Below are positions 52,823 to 62,087 of a DNA stretch of 64,000 bases, one piece after another. This DNA comes from a bacterium. GTDB taxonomy: Bacteria; Verrucomicrobiota; Verrucomicrobiia; Verrucomicrobiales; Akkermansiaceae. The stretch lies in the NCBI GenBank assembly GCA_018222765.1, contig JAAEZT010000008.1:1-64000 (forward strand), in the 5' to 3' direction. Both the position numbers and the translations under genes were made by a program. Under the pieces are notes generated by a model. It was not told where the DNA came from, ran no database searches, and worked only from the letters and a program-made list of their open reading frames with translations. Within the stretch, counting starts at the first letter, position 1, and every line of letters begins with the position of its first letter.

Positions 52823-54232
52823 TCAGCGAGATTCAAGCTGACTTCGCTTCAGCGTCAAATCGTAGACCGTCTTGTTCTCCAGCGTGACACATTTAAAGGT
52901 CACTTCGGGATCTTTCTTGGTCAAATCAAAATCCAGCAACCCGAAGAAATTTCCTTTGTTGTAAGAAAACAAGGCTTTCTTGTTCGTGTTGTGAGTGTGG
53001 ATATTGGTGATCTTCCCGGTCTCAAATTCGTAAATATCGTAACCTTTCGGCCGCTCGATTTTATAGACGTCGGTCCGATGACGATCAGATGACAAAAGAA
53101 TCACTCCGCCCAATTTCTTCTCATCAATAAGCGAGAAAATCTCCTCCCGCTCTTCCTTCACGCCCCACCACGAGTCCTTTCCGCCCTTGTCCGCATCCTT
53201 GGTCCATAGCGTACCACAAGCGATCACTTTGAAAGTCGCCTTCGATTTTCCAAGCTTATCCAACAACCAGGCCTTCTGATCCGGCCCCATCATGGTGCCT
53301 TTTTTGAAGTCTCGATAGTAACGCCCATCGAGCATGAAGAAGTCGACATCCCCAATCGAGAAATTATACCAACATCCCGGACGCTCCGGTTCCTGCCCAT
53401 ACGCCGGATTATTCCAGTTCTCTTTGAACACTTTCCACGAAGCATATTTCCAATCTGGCTTAAAGGGCTTCGGCCCACCCGAGGTATCATTTATCCCCAA
53501 ATCGTGATCGTCATAGATGCTGTAAATCGCCGTCGCCCTTGTCAGGTTCTGAAACTCCGGACGAAGTTGCCGGCGGTAATAATGCACCCGCTGCTGTGTC
53601 CGATGCTCGGGCACATCCATGTAGACGTTGTCTCCCAGAAACAAAAACGCGAGCGGGTCATACGAAGCCACAACATTCCAAATCCCCTCCTTAGGTGAGT
53701 TGTATCGTGCACAACCGCCAAACCCGACATGAAAACGCGCCTTCTGCTCTCTCTTGGGAAAGGTCCTAAACTCAGGCTTCTCGCCTCCATAAACACTCTC
53801 ACCATTCACCAGCACATCGTAGGAATAAGAAGTCAAGGGCTTGAGTCCTCCCAAATTCATGATCCCGGTGAAATCTTTCTCTGCGGTTGTCTTGATCACT
53901 TCGCTTTTGAATCCCTCGCCCACCACCTGCACGCTCGCGGGACCGGGCGTGCGAACCCACACCTTCGCGCTCTCATCAGTGACACATCCCAGAATCGGTC
54001 CGCCAAAAAGCTTCACATTCCACTTCTTTACCAGTTCCTGAAACCGTTTCTCACCCACGATCTTCTCCAAACCCGTATCTTTGTTTTTCTCGGCATAGAG
54101 CGTCTTGAGCAAATACGGATCCATCTCCCCCATCAGGGGAACTTCCGGCGGAGTCAACAGAGGTGGCTTGCCACTCGCACTTCCCAAAAGGGAAACCAAT
54201 CCAGCTAACAGAAATCCATGGCGCCTATTCAT
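52823..54232 (-). CDS. PhoD-like phosphodiesterase / alkaline phosphatase D family protein
   Basis: A 469-residue exported metallophosphoesterase if started at the ATG at 54232 (MNRRHGFLLAGLVSLLGSAS leader); a frame 12 codons longer exists. An N-terminal fibronectin-like domain (GCVTDESAKVWVRTPGPASV, then LKPLTSYSYDVLVNG) precedes the phosphatase domain with GFGGCARYNS, FLFLGDNVYMD, IYDDHDLGINDTSG and VILLSSDRH. These are the Asp, Asn and His metal ligands of PhoD. It likely releases phosphate from phosphodiesters such as teichoic acids, phospholipid headgroups or nucleotides. It lies 20 bases upstream of the GH16 gene on the same strand, so co-transcription is possible. Confidence 0.85.
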   Translation of the reverse strand: MNRRHGFLLAGLVSLLGSASGKPPLLTPPEVPLMGEMDPYLLKTLYAEKNKDTGLEKIVGEKRFQELVKKWNVKLFGGPILGCVTDESAKVWVRTPGPASVQVVGEGFKSEVIKTTAEKDFTGIMNLGGLKPLTSYSYDVLVNGESVYGGEKPEFRTFPKREQKARFHVGFGGCARYNSPKEGIWNVVASYDPLAFLFLGDNVYMDVPEHRTQQRVHYYRRQLRPEFQNLTRATAIYSIYDDHDLGINDTSGGPKPFKPDWKYASWKVFKENWNNPAYGQEPERPGCWYNFSIGDVDFFMLDGRYYRDFKKGTMMGPDQKAWLLDKLGKSKATFKVIACGTLWTKDADKGGKDSWWGVKEEREEIFSLIDEKKLGGVILLSSDRHRTDVYKIERPKGYDIYEFETGKITNIHTHNTNKKALFSYNKGNFFGLLDFDLTKKDPEVTFKCVTLENKTVYDLTLKRSQLESR

Positions 54233-54302
54233 CTGCCCAATCACTACGGACTTCTCTCTGGAAATCAATCCTTCTCCAACTTCCTGCGGCCGGAGGGAAA
54301 AA

Positions 54303-54376
54303 TGGAGCGGGTAGAGGGAATCGAACCCTCATGATCAGCTTGGAAGGCTGGAGCTTTACCATTAAGCTATACCCGC
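54303..54376 (-). tRNA. tRNA-Gly (anticodon UCC)
   Basis: The minus strand reads GCGGGTA at the 5' end and TACCCGC at the 3' end (perfect acceptor stem), followed by a U discriminator and an encoded CCA. The D-arm region AGCTTAATGGTAAAGCT, the anticodon loop CTTCCAA (UCC, reading GGA) and the T-arm GAGGGTTCGATTCCCTC are all present. The length of 74 bases including CCA is normal. Confidence 0.96.
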
Positions 54377-54444
54377 ATCATCCGGCGGCGGTGGGATAGG
54401 CCGATGCGGGGAGGGCCGCAAGACTTTTAAAAAGGAAACGAGAA

Positions 54445-55200
54445 TTATTTTTTCTCCTGTGGCGCCGGATTGAGAAGCCACTTGGTGGCTTGCTTGAGAA
54501 GAAGTCCGAAATGAGGAGACTGAAAATCCTTTACGTGGCCAAGCGAGGTATAAAAAGAAAGCCCGCCGTTCTTTCGTCTGAAATTCCAGGCAACAGGTTG
54601 ATCTTCTTTACTGCCTTCGGCATTGCCGGACAGGAGAACAGTCGTGGCCTTGGCGAGAGGTTTAACAGTATAAAGAGAACCACCGGTCGAAAAAGCCTTC
54701 TTGGGCAGGCCCTTGGTAATAACGTGTTCGGAAAAAACCATCGCGGTGGTGGCTTGCTCACGTTTGAGGTGACCGGAGTAGCTGCCGCCGAAAATATCGG
54801 CATCCCAGGTCTGCCAGTTGGCGTGACCCGCAGGGACCTTTTGCTTCTTATTCGTGACGAAGGCGTGGCTGCTGGTGCGGATGCCGAGGACGGGCTTGCG
54901 GGACTCAATGTATTTTCTGAGCGCTGCCATCTGCGAAACAGTGGGCGTGCGCCGGCGCACGCTGACGAAGAGAAGGTCGGTATCCTCAAGATGTTTTTTG
55001 AGCCCTGCGAAGTCGTGCTCATTGTCTTCGAGTTGGATAATGACGACCTCGTAATCCTCCTTAAAATTCTTTTCAAAGAAGGCCGGAAGAGTGTCCCGGG
55101 TTTCGTATTCCCGCTCGGCAATGAGCGCGAGGATCTTGGGTTTAGCGGAAACAGGAAGGACTACTAATGTGAGGAGAAAGAAGCCGAGGAGATTTTTCAT
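54445..55200 (-). CDS. Secreted ThuA-like protein
   Basis: A 251-residue product started at the ATG at 55200, which opens a signal peptide (MKNLLGFFLLTLVVLPVSA). Longer upstream readings have no homology and would run into the divergent promoter. The mature part is ThuA-like: PKILALIAEREYETRDTLPA, DLLFVSVRRRTPTVSQM, LGIRTSSHAFV, then WDADIFGGSYSGHLKRE and WNFRRKNGGLSFYTSLGH near the C-terminus. It is probably a periplasmic sugar-related protein of unknown reaction. It is transcribed divergently from a much larger ThuA fusion, and the two starts are 106 bases apart, so they may share regulation. Confidence 0.82.
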   Translation of the reverse strand: MKNLLGFFLLTLVVLPVSAKPKILALIAEREYETRDTLPAFFEKNFKEDYEVVIIQLEDNEHDFAGLKKHLEDTDLLFVSVRRRTPTVSQMAALRKYIESRKPVLGIRTSSHAFVTNKKQKVPAGHANWQTWDADIFGGSYSGHLKREQATTAMVFSEHVITKGLPKKAFSTGGSLYTVKPLAKATTVLLSGNAEGSKEDQPVAWNFRRKNGGLSFYTSLGHVKDFQSPHFGLLLKQATKWLLNPAPQEKK

Positions 55201-55306
55201 GGAGGAGCATACGGGCCTCCACTGCAAAACCTTCGCAATGACTTGGCTTAAAATACCTCGGGAGTGAAAGAACCGCCCCCCGCAGACCGAATCCACTAAG
55301 CCCACC

Positions 55307-58300
55307 ATGAAGTACTTTCGCGTTCTAACGCCTCTCATTTTTGCCTTGGCCCTGCCCGCCTTCTTTTTGAAAGCAGAACAAAAAGCCACCGAAGATGGTC
55401 CCCGCCCTCTCAAAGCCCTCCTCATCGCAGGTGGCTGTTGCCACGACTACGTCAAGCAGCACGAGATCCTTTACAAGGGGATTCAGGAGCGTGCCAATGT
55501 GCGGGTTGATGTTGTCTGGACCCGGGATCGCTCAACCAATCCCCCATTGCCGATCTACAAGAACCCCCATTGGGCCAAGGGGTACGACATTATTATCCAC
55601 GACGAATGTGCCGCTTCCAATAAGGACCCGGAAGTCTTGAAGAATATTCTCGAGGCCCACAAAACGATTCCGGCGGTGCATCTGCATTGCGCGATGCATT
55701 CCTTCCGCCAGGGAAATGATCTTTGGTTCAAGCACCTTGGACTGCAGTCCAGTGGACACGGCCCGCAAGAGCCGGTATCGATCCAGTTCACTGATCCCAA
55801 TCACCCGATCACCAAAGGCCTCGAAGATTGGGTCACCAAGAAGGAGGAGCTTTACAACAACGTCAACGTCTTTGACGCACACCCTCTCGCCCTCGGTCAT
55901 CAAAGCTACAAACGAGGAGACAAGGACGTTTCCAGCTCGGCCATCGTGGCATGGACCAATGAGAAACAAGGTGCGCCTTCCTTCTCCACCACCATCGGAC
56001 ACAACAGCTACACCGTCGAAGATCCCCGCTATCTCGACCTCGTCACCCGCGGACTTCTCTGGTCGGCCGGCAAGCTCAACGAAGAATATCTCACCCCTTA
56101 CACCGGCTCCAATGTCGTGACCGAACTGGGCAAAAATGAAAAAGTGGTGGAGTCCATCTTCGCCAACCCGCCGAAGGACGCCGTGATGGTCAAGCTCACT
56201 GCCTCATCCACCCAGACCAGCGACAGCCATTTCCCTTGGCAAGCTGTCGACGGAAACGAAAAAACCCGCTGGACTGCCAACGGTTCAAAATACCCCGCGT
56301 GGCTACAGCTCGAATTTCAAAAGCCCCAAACCGTCACTGAAGCCACCATCTTCTGGGAAATCCGAAACCAGTGGTACCAATATAAAATCGAATCATCCAA
56401 AGACGGAAAGAACTGGCAGATCGCCTACGACGGATCCTCCAACCAACGTAAATCAGATACCACCGACAAACTCGCTGCCAAGGACATCAAGTTCCTTCGC
56501 GTGACCCTTCTGAAACAAGAATCAGGAATGTGGCCAGCGCTTTGGGAACTCAAGCTCAAGGGGCCAAAAGGCCCGCTCAAGCTATTTCCGATTCTCAACA
56601 AGGCGGAACAAAAACAAACGAACTCCGTGGACGGAAAAGGCTTCGAAAAATCGGGTAACATTAAACCCCGGATCGTGAAACTCACTCCAGCCGAGGAAGA
56701 AGCCATCCTCAAAGACACCACCGTGCCCGAGGGATTCGAAAAAACCCTCTTCGCCCCCTGGCAAACCGCCAACTATCCCGTTTACGTCGCCGCCTCACCC
56801 GACGGCGACCTTTATGTCTCCTCCGATGGCAACGGATCGCTTGGTCGGGAACCCGGGCGGGGCCGCGTGCTTCGTCTGCGCGACAAGGACAAGGACGGCC
56901 GAGCTGACGAGGTCACGGAATTCATCCGCGATATTGATTCGCCCCGCGGGTTAATCTGGGATCACGACCGCCTTTATCTCCTCCACCCTCCGCACATTTC
57001 CGTTTTCTTTGACCGCGATGGCGATGGAGTGGCTGAGTCTTCCAAGCGACTGATCTCCGATATCGCCTTCGGATTCAAAGACCGCCCCGCCGACCACACC
57101 ACCAACGATCTTACTCTGGGCATCGACGGATGGATCTACATCGCGGGCGGCGACTTCGGATTCATGAAAGCCACCGGTGCCGACGGACGCACCCTGCAAC
57201 ATCGGGGCGGAGGCGTCATCCGTTTTCGTCCCGATGGTTCAGGGCTCGAGCTTTACTCCACCGGCACACGAAACATCCTCGCCACCCCCATGTCGCCCAC
57301 CCTCGACATGTTCTCCCGCGACAACACCAACGATGGCGGAGGCTGGGACGTTCGCTTTCACCACCTCACTCCCCTCGCCGACCACGGCTATCCCCGGCTC
57401 TATAAAAACTTCGAAAAAGAGATCATCACTCCGCTTGCAGACTACGGCGGCGGCTCCGGCTGCGGCGGCGTTTACATCTCCGAACCCGGTTTTCCAGACG
57501 AATGGAACCACGCACCGTTCACCGTCGACTGGGGCCGCGCCGGCTCCTTCCGCCACACCGTTTCGCCCTACGGCGCCACCTTCAAGGAGACCGCCCCTCC
57601 CCAGCAGTTCATTAAAATGAACCGCCCTACCGATGCCGACGTCGATGGCATGAGCACCATTTACCAGGCCTCTTGGAAAGGCCCCGCCACCTTCAAATGG
57701 GCTGGCCCAAATCATGGCTACATCGCCCGGGTAAGACCGAAAGGCTATACACCAGAGCCGCTCCCTGACTTCGAAAAGCTCAATGATACCGAGTTGGTCA
57801 AGGTTCTCGAATCCCCATCCCACATACGGCGACTGGCTGCTCAACGAGCACTCATACGTCGAATGCCTAACAAAGAGATTAGAGAAAAGCTCCTAGCCCT
57901 TGTTCAAACTTCCTCCAAGCCACTGGAATCCAGAATTGCTGCGGTTTACGCCCTTATCCAAAAGGATGCGCTGTTCGAGTCCCTTGCCCAATCTTCCGGA
58001 CATCGCGACGCAAATCTTCTTCCTTTTATCATTAGAGCGATTGGCGATAGCAAAGAAAATGCGTTTTCAGGCTCTTCGTTGGTTTTAGAAAAAGCTCTCA
58101 AATCCGAATCTTCACGAACCGTCCTTGAAGCGATCGTCGCTGTCTCGAGACACAACGATCACGTTGTCGCTCCTGCTGTTGCAAATCACCTTTCGTCTGC
58201 TGACCCCATTATCCGCCACACTGCCTATCGCGCTCTCGCCAAGATGGGTGCCCACGAGGCGGCTTTCTCTCAAATCAATTCCGACAACATCGACACCCGA

Positions 58301-59728
58301 AAGGCTGCCGCCTGGGCTCTCATGCGCATGCACAAGAAGGAAGTCGTCGACGAGCTTCTCAAGCGACTCTCATCGGAAAAAGACGCCGCCAAGCGCAAGC
58401 CTCTCCTCTCAACTCTCGCGCGCCTCTACCACAAGGAGGCCGAGTGGAAGGGTGACTCATGGGGCACTCGCCCCGACACTCGCGGGCCATACTACCAACT
58501 GGACACTTGGGAGCAGTCAGAGCGCATTCTCAACGAGCTAAAAAAGATTCTCAATACCGCAGCAGCTGAGGAAGCAGGCTTCATTGTTGAGAAGCTTAAT
58601 AAGAACCGCATTCAATCAAACGAGGCGCTCAACAAAGTGATTAGCTTAGCGATGAAAGACGCGAAGCTGATCCCCGCCGCCATCGCGCAAATCGCGGCTG
58701 CCGGTGATACTCCGAATGCTGCGATCCCACTCGTCCTCAAAGGCGCCCGCGACCCCGAGACCTCTCCCGGAGCCCTCGCCAGCGCGGTGGCTATTCTCGT
58801 CAAGAGCGATGACAAGGAAGCCCTCTCCGCCGTCCTCACCGCCTTGAGCACTCTCGAAAAGGCTGAGGGCTTTGGCAAAGACCAGTCGGCCGCGCGCGGA
58901 TCATTCCTTAATTCGCCCAAACTTGAAAACCACCACTTGATTCTCGAAAAGATCGCTGCTGAAAAATCCGGAACTTCGGAAGGAAAATGGGCCTCGATGT
59001 CGATCCTGCAGCTGGCTTCCCGGAAAGGCGGAAGCCCCGAATCCCGTGAAATGTCGCTCAAGGCCATCGATCTTGCCTGGCCCGACCCCAAGCAACGCCT
59101 CGCTTTCATCAAAGCCGCGCAAGAACTTCGAAACCCCGTCATCAACGACCGTATCGCCGCCGCCCTGAGCGATCCCGATGCCGCAATAGCCAAGGCCGCC
59201 AAGTCTGCCGCCGGGCGCCTAAAAATCCAGACTCCAGGCGAAGATAAAACGCCCAGAATCGGCACGCTCAAGCCAGAGGCTGCCATCAAGCAAGTCTCCG
59301 GGATGAAAGGCGACATCGCCCTCGGTCAGGCCATTTACACACGGGCGACATGCAACGCCTGCCACACCGTTTCCCAAAAGGAAAAGCAGAAAGGCCCCTA
59401 CCTCGGCAACATCACCGAGACCTATCGCCGCAATGAATTGGCCGAAGCCATTCTCGTCCCGGGAAAAACCATCGCCCAAGGATTTGCGACCAATGTCTTC
59501 ACCCTCAAAGATGGCAGCAGCAAGATGGGATTTGTCACCGACGAATCCGGCGATTCGGTGAGCCTCCGCGACATCACAAGCATGGAGCACACCTTCAAAA
59601 AAAGCCAAGTCAAAGAACGGTCGACTCTGCCAAATTCCCTGATGCCTTTGGGCCTGATGGCCAACTTCACGACCCACGAAATGGCCAGCTTGCTGAGCTA
59701 TCTCGAATCATTGGCGAAGAAGAAGTAA
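55307..59728 (+). CDS. ThuA / F5-8C / propeller / HEAT / cytochrome c fusion protein
   Basis: A 1473-residue exported protein with signal peptide 1-24. Residues about 35-255 are a ThuA domain (KALLIAGGCCHDYVKQHEIL; HLHCAMHSFRQG; FSTTIGHNSYT). About 290-415 are a discoidin-like F5/8C domain (HFPWQAVDGNEKTRWTANGS). About 480-830 are a dehydrogenase-type beta-propeller (YVAASPDGDLYVSSDGNGS; LTLGIDGWIYIAGGD). About 840-1330 are HEAT-like helical repeats. The C-terminus is the PVC heme domain with CNACH near 1349. Combining a glycan-binding module, a putative sugar-active domain and an electron carrier in one chain suggests oxidation of a bound polysaccharide or oligosaccharide in the periplasm. 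No reaction is proven for such fusions. Confidence 0.85.
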   Translation: MKYFRVLTPLIFALALPAFFLKAEQKATEDGPRPLKALLIAGGCCHDYVKQHEILYKGIQERANVRVDVVWTRDRSTNPPLPIYKNPHWAKGYDIIIHDECAASNKDPEVLKNILEAHKTIPAVHLHCAMHSFRQGNDLWFKHLGLQSSGHGPQEPVSIQFTDPNHPITKGLEDWVTKKEELYNNVNVFDAHPLALGHQSYKRGDKDVSSSAIVAWTNEKQGAPSFSTTIGHNSYTVEDPRYLDLVTRGLLWSAGKLNEEYLTPYTGSNVVTELGKNEKVVESIFANPPKDAVMVKLTASSTQTSDSHFPWQAVDGNEKTRWTANGSKYPAWLQLEFQKPQTVTEATIFWEIRNQWYQYKIESSKDGKNWQIAYDGSSNQRKSDTTDKLAAKDIKFLRVTLLKQESGMWPALWELKLKGPKGPLKLFPILNKAEQKQTNSVDGKGFEKSGNIKPRIVKLTPAEEEAILKDTTVPEGFEKTLFAPWQTANYPVYVAASPDGDLYVSSDGNGSLGREPGRGRVLRLRDKDKDGRADEVTEFIRDIDSPRGLIWDHDRLYLLHPPHISVFFDRDGDGVAESSKRLISDIAFGFKDRPADHTTNDLTLGIDGWIYIAGGDFGFMKATGADGRTLQHRGGGVIRFRPDGSGLELYSTGTRNILATPMSPTLDMFSRDNTNDGGGWDVRFHHLTPLADHGYPRLYKNFEKEIITPLADYGGGSGCGGVYISEPGFPDEWNHAPFTVDWGRAGSFRHTVSPYGATFKETAPPQQFIKMNRPTDADVDGMSTIYQASWKGPATFKWAGPNHGYIARVRPKGYTPEPLPDFEKLNDTELVKVLESPSHIRRLAAQRALIRRMPNKEIREKLLALVQTSSKPLESRIAAVYALIQKDALFESLAQSSGHRDANLLPFIIRAIGDSKENAFSGSSLVLEKALKSESSRTVLEAIVAVSRHNDHVVAPAVANHLSSADPIIRHTAYRALAKMGAHEAAFSQINSDNIDTRKAAAWALMRMHKKEVVDELLKRLSSEKDAAKRKPLLSTLARLYHKEAEWKGDSWGTRPDTRGPYYQLDTWEQSERILNELKKILNTAAAEEAGFIVEKLNKNRIQSNEALNKVISLAMKDAKLIPAAIAQIAAAGDTPNAAIPLVLKGARDPETSPGALASAVAILVKSDDKEALSAVLTALSTLEKAEGFGKDQSAARGSFLNSPKLENHHLILEKIAAEKSGTSEGKWASMSILQLASRKGGSPESREMSLKAIDLAWPDPKQRLAFIKAAQELRNPVINDRIAAALSDPDAAIAKAAKSAAGRLKIQTPGEDKTPRIGTLKPEAAIKQVSGMKGDIALGQAIYTRATCNACHTVSQKEKQKGPYLGNITETYRRNELAEAILVPGKTIAQGFATNVFTLKDGSSKMGFVTDESGDSVSLRDITSMEHTFKKSQVKERSTLPNSLMPLGLMANFTTHEMASLLSYLESLAKKK

Positions 59729-59819
59729 TCATTTCCGGGAACGATGGTTGCTACAGTCAACTTGATGATTCCGAATTCCTCGAACAAAAGGAGGTCCCGA
59801 CCAGCGATGACCTAGCCTC

Positions 59820-59852
59820 CCATCGTTAATGAATTCAGCTCATTAACGATGG
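59820..59852. promoter_or_regulatory. Perfect 13-base inverted repeat upstream of the urea operon
   Basis: CCATCGTTAATGA (59820-59832) and TCATTAACGATGG (59840-59852) are exact reverse complements with a 7-base spacer. No T-run follows, so a simple terminator for the preceding gene is less likely than an operator or RNA hairpin in the leader of the outer-membrane protein gene. Confidence 0.6.
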
Positions 59853-59854
59853 AC

Positions 59855-59913
59855 TCGAATCTGCTTCAGCAACCCCCGAGCGCTCACATGCGCCCGAAAA
59901 ACAATAGATTCGA
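59855..59913 (+). promoter_or_regulatory. Long-range stem in the leader before the urea-operon barrel gene
   Basis: TCGAATCT (59855-59862) pairs perfectly with AGATTCGA (59906-59913). The right arm ends five bases before the ATG at 59919, and no Shine-Dalgarno is visible nearby. Together with the 13-base inverted repeat just upstream it would fold the whole leader; a regulatory role is inferred. Confidence 0.35.
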
Positions 59914-59918
59914 ACAAA

Positions 59919-60662
59919 ATGAAAAAAGTAAACCAGAAAATCCTGTCAACCATCAGTGCTGCAAGTCTTATCGTTGCAGGTCAAACACAAGCCGGTGAAT
60001 TAACCGCCGGATTGTCGCTCGATTATAACTCCCACTTCATCTCTTACGGTTTTGACGTATGGGGTGATGGAGACAGTCCCCAAGGAACCTTTAACCCGAG
60101 CTTATCCCTAGACTACAAGGTGAGTGACTCACTATCCTTGAACGCTGGAGTCTGGCTTGATGTCAATGACAACGGCGGCGGATCCTTCGAAGCCGTCGAG
60201 ACCGACGTCTGGATCGGAGCATCCTACAACTTCGGGGTCACAACCTTATCCGCGACATTCCAAAACTGGCAGTATGCTGGAACGAGTGAGGAAATTCTAG
60301 ATCTTGGACTTTCCTTTGACACCTTCCTGAGCCCATCCATTACCCTTCACACTCGTCTCGGCGAGGGTGCCAGTGGTGGATTCGACGGCAGTTTCATCGT
60401 ATTTGGCGCGGAACATGGCATTGACCTCTCTGATGACTTCAGCCTTTCCATTCCAGTTTCGCTCGGCTTCGCGATAGACGATTTCCACACCACTGAAACC
60501 GGCTACGGATTCGCCTCCATCGGTCTCCAAGGCAGCTACACGATCGACGAGATGACTTCATTCAACTTTGGCGTGACCTACTGGGACACCGACGACGAAG
60601 TAGTTGGCAATGCGGAAGATTCATTCCTTGCCTACAATGCAGGGTTGTCGTTCAGCTTCTAA
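59919..60662 (+). CDS. Outer-membrane beta-barrel protein of the urea uptake operon
   Basis: A 247-residue exported protein with a signal peptide of about 26 residues (ending GQTQAGE). The rest alternates polar and hydrophobic residues in about 10-12 strands with aromatic ends ([38 protein letters not shown]) and closes with a terminal Phe (LSFSF), the usual signal for outer-membrane insertion. It lies 20 bases before urtA on the same strand, so it is probably a small porin letting urea or related short amides reach the ABC transporter. No family name is certain. Confidence 0.72.
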   Translation: MKKVNQKILSTISAASLIVAGQTQAGELTAGLSLDYNSHFISYGFDVWGDGDSPQGTFNPSLSLDYKVSDSLSLNAGVWLDVNDNGGGSFEAVETDVWIGASYNFGVTTLSATFQNWQYAGTSEEILDLGLSFDTFLSPSITLHTRLGEGASGGFDGSFIVFGAEHGIDLSDDFSLSIPVSLGFAIDDFHTTETGYGFASIGLQGSYTIDEMTSFNFGVTYWDTDDEVVGNAEDSFLAYNAGLSFSF

Positions 60663-60682
60663 AACGAACAAAACCACTTCGC

Positions 60683-61933
60683 ATGAGATTCAAATCATCA
60701 ATTCTGGCCGCCACGGCTTTTGCGACCGGTATTTCCGCTTCCATGGCCGAAGACACGGTCAAAGTGGGAGTCCTTCACTCGCTGAGCGGCACAATGGCCA
60801 TCTCCGAAACCTCTCTTCGCGATGTCTTGCTCTACACCTTCGACGAAATTAACGCCGCCGGGGGGGTCCTCGGAAAGAAAATCGAACCTATCGTAGTCGA
60901 TGGGGCATCCGATTGGCCCCTCTTTGCCGAGAAAGCCGAAGAGCTGCTGGTGAAAGAGAAAACTGCAGTGACTTTCGGTTGCTGGACTTCAGTTTCCCGA
61001 AAATCGGTGCTACCGGTCTACGAGAAGCATAATGGTCTTCTCTTCTACCCCGTGCAATACGAAGGTGAAGAACAATCCAAGAATATCTTCTACACTGCCG
61101 AGGCCGTCGGTCAGCAAGCCATTCCGGCCGTTGACTATCTTCTCGAGGAGGGAATGAAGAAGTTCTATCTGATCGGAACAGACTACGTCTATCCACAAAC
61201 CACCAACTTAGTTCTCTTTGAGTATCTCCTGTCAAAGGGGATTCCCGTCGAGAACATCGGTGGCGGACTCCGCAAGGATGCAGCGGGTAAAGTGATCTCC
61301 GCTGGAAACTACACGCCGTTCGGTCATTCGGATTTCCAACAAATCGTTGCCGACATTAAAAAGTTCAGCGCCTCGGGCGACGCCTGTGTTGTGAATACCA
61401 TCAACGGAGACGCCAACGTTCCCTTCTTCAAGGAGTTTGCGGCATCGGGTTTGACTTCTGAAGATTGTCCCGTGGTTTCTTTCTCCATCTCGGAAGATGA
61501 ATTCCGCGCACTTCCCGCCAAGGACCTCGTGGGTCACCTCGGGTGCTGGACCTACTTCATGTCGATCGACTCTCCCGCGAACAAGAAGTTCAAGGACGGA
61601 TTCCAAGCTTGGTTGAAGAAGACAACCGTGGCCGGTGTGGTAAAGGAAAATCGGGTGACCTGTTCACCAATGGTTCTTTCATACAACGGTGTTTACCTAT
61701 GGAAAGCTGCTGTGGAAAAAGCAGGAAGCTTCGATGTTGAGAAGGTCACCGCCGCTCTTCAAGGTGGCATCTCGTTTGAAGGCCCTGGTGGCACAGTCAC
61801 CTCCCAGAAAAACCATCACGTCACCAAATCGGTCTTCATTGGCGAGACTTTGGAAACCGGTCAATTCGATATCATCGAATCATTCAAGGACGTCTATGGG
61901 GAACCATTCCTCAAAGGAACCTTCAAGAAATAA
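60683..61933 (+). CDS. urtA: Urea ABC transporter substrate-binding protein UrtA
   Basis: A 416-residue periplasmic binding protein with signal peptide about 1-23. The sequence follows UrtA throughout: [69 protein letters not shown] and DYVYPQ-flanking ligand-site residues. It captures urea in the periplasm and delivers it to UrtBC. It is preceded by the outer-membrane barrel gene (20 bases) and followed by a terminator before urtB, so it should be made in excess over the permease subunits, as is usual for binding proteins. Confidence 0.93.
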   Translation: MRFKSSILAATAFATGISASMAEDTVKVGVLHSLSGTMAISETSLRDVLLYTFDEINAAGGVLGKKIEPIVVDGASDWPLFAEKAEELLVKEKTAVTFGCWTSVSRKSVLPVYEKHNGLLFYPVQYEGEEQSKNIFYTAEAVGQQAIPAVDYLLEEGMKKFYLIGTDYVYPQTTNLVLFEYLLSKGIPVENIGGGLRKDAAGKVISAGNYTPFGHSDFQQIVADIKKFSASGDACVVNTINGDANVPFFKEFAASGLTSEDCPVVSFSISEDEFRALPAKDLVGHLGCWTYFMSIDSPANKKFKDGFQAWLKKTTVAGVVKENRVTCSPMVLSYNGVYLWKAAVEKAGSFDVEKVTAALQGGISFEGPGGTVTSQKNHHVTKSVFIGETLETGQFDIIESFKDVYGEPFLKGTFKK

Positions 61934-61986
61934 AATCCTTACACGGACATCCGACCGGTATTTTTCTTAGTGGGATTTTCATGACC

Positions 61987-62027
61987 AGACCCCCTTCCGG
62001 CCACCGGTCCCGGAACGGGGTCTTTTT
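61987..62027 (+). terminator. Terminator/attenuator between urtA and urtB
   Basis: AGACCCC (61987-61993) pairs with GGGGTCT (62017-62023) and TTCCGG (61995-62000) with CCGGAA (62010-62015), interrupted by one C-C mismatch. The loop has nine bases and five T's follow (62023-62027). It is expected to stop most transcripts after urtA. Confidence 0.85.
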
Positions 62028-62087
62028 ATCGAGAGACTGGGAATACCAATCATACTTGGCATTCGGCATGCTCAAGACAACCCACCC

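Noticed and set aside
59820-59852. 13-base inverted repeat as terminator of the 1473-residue gene
   Set aside because: There is no T-run after either arm on either strand and the repeat sits 92 bases past the stop; operator or leader hairpin fits better.
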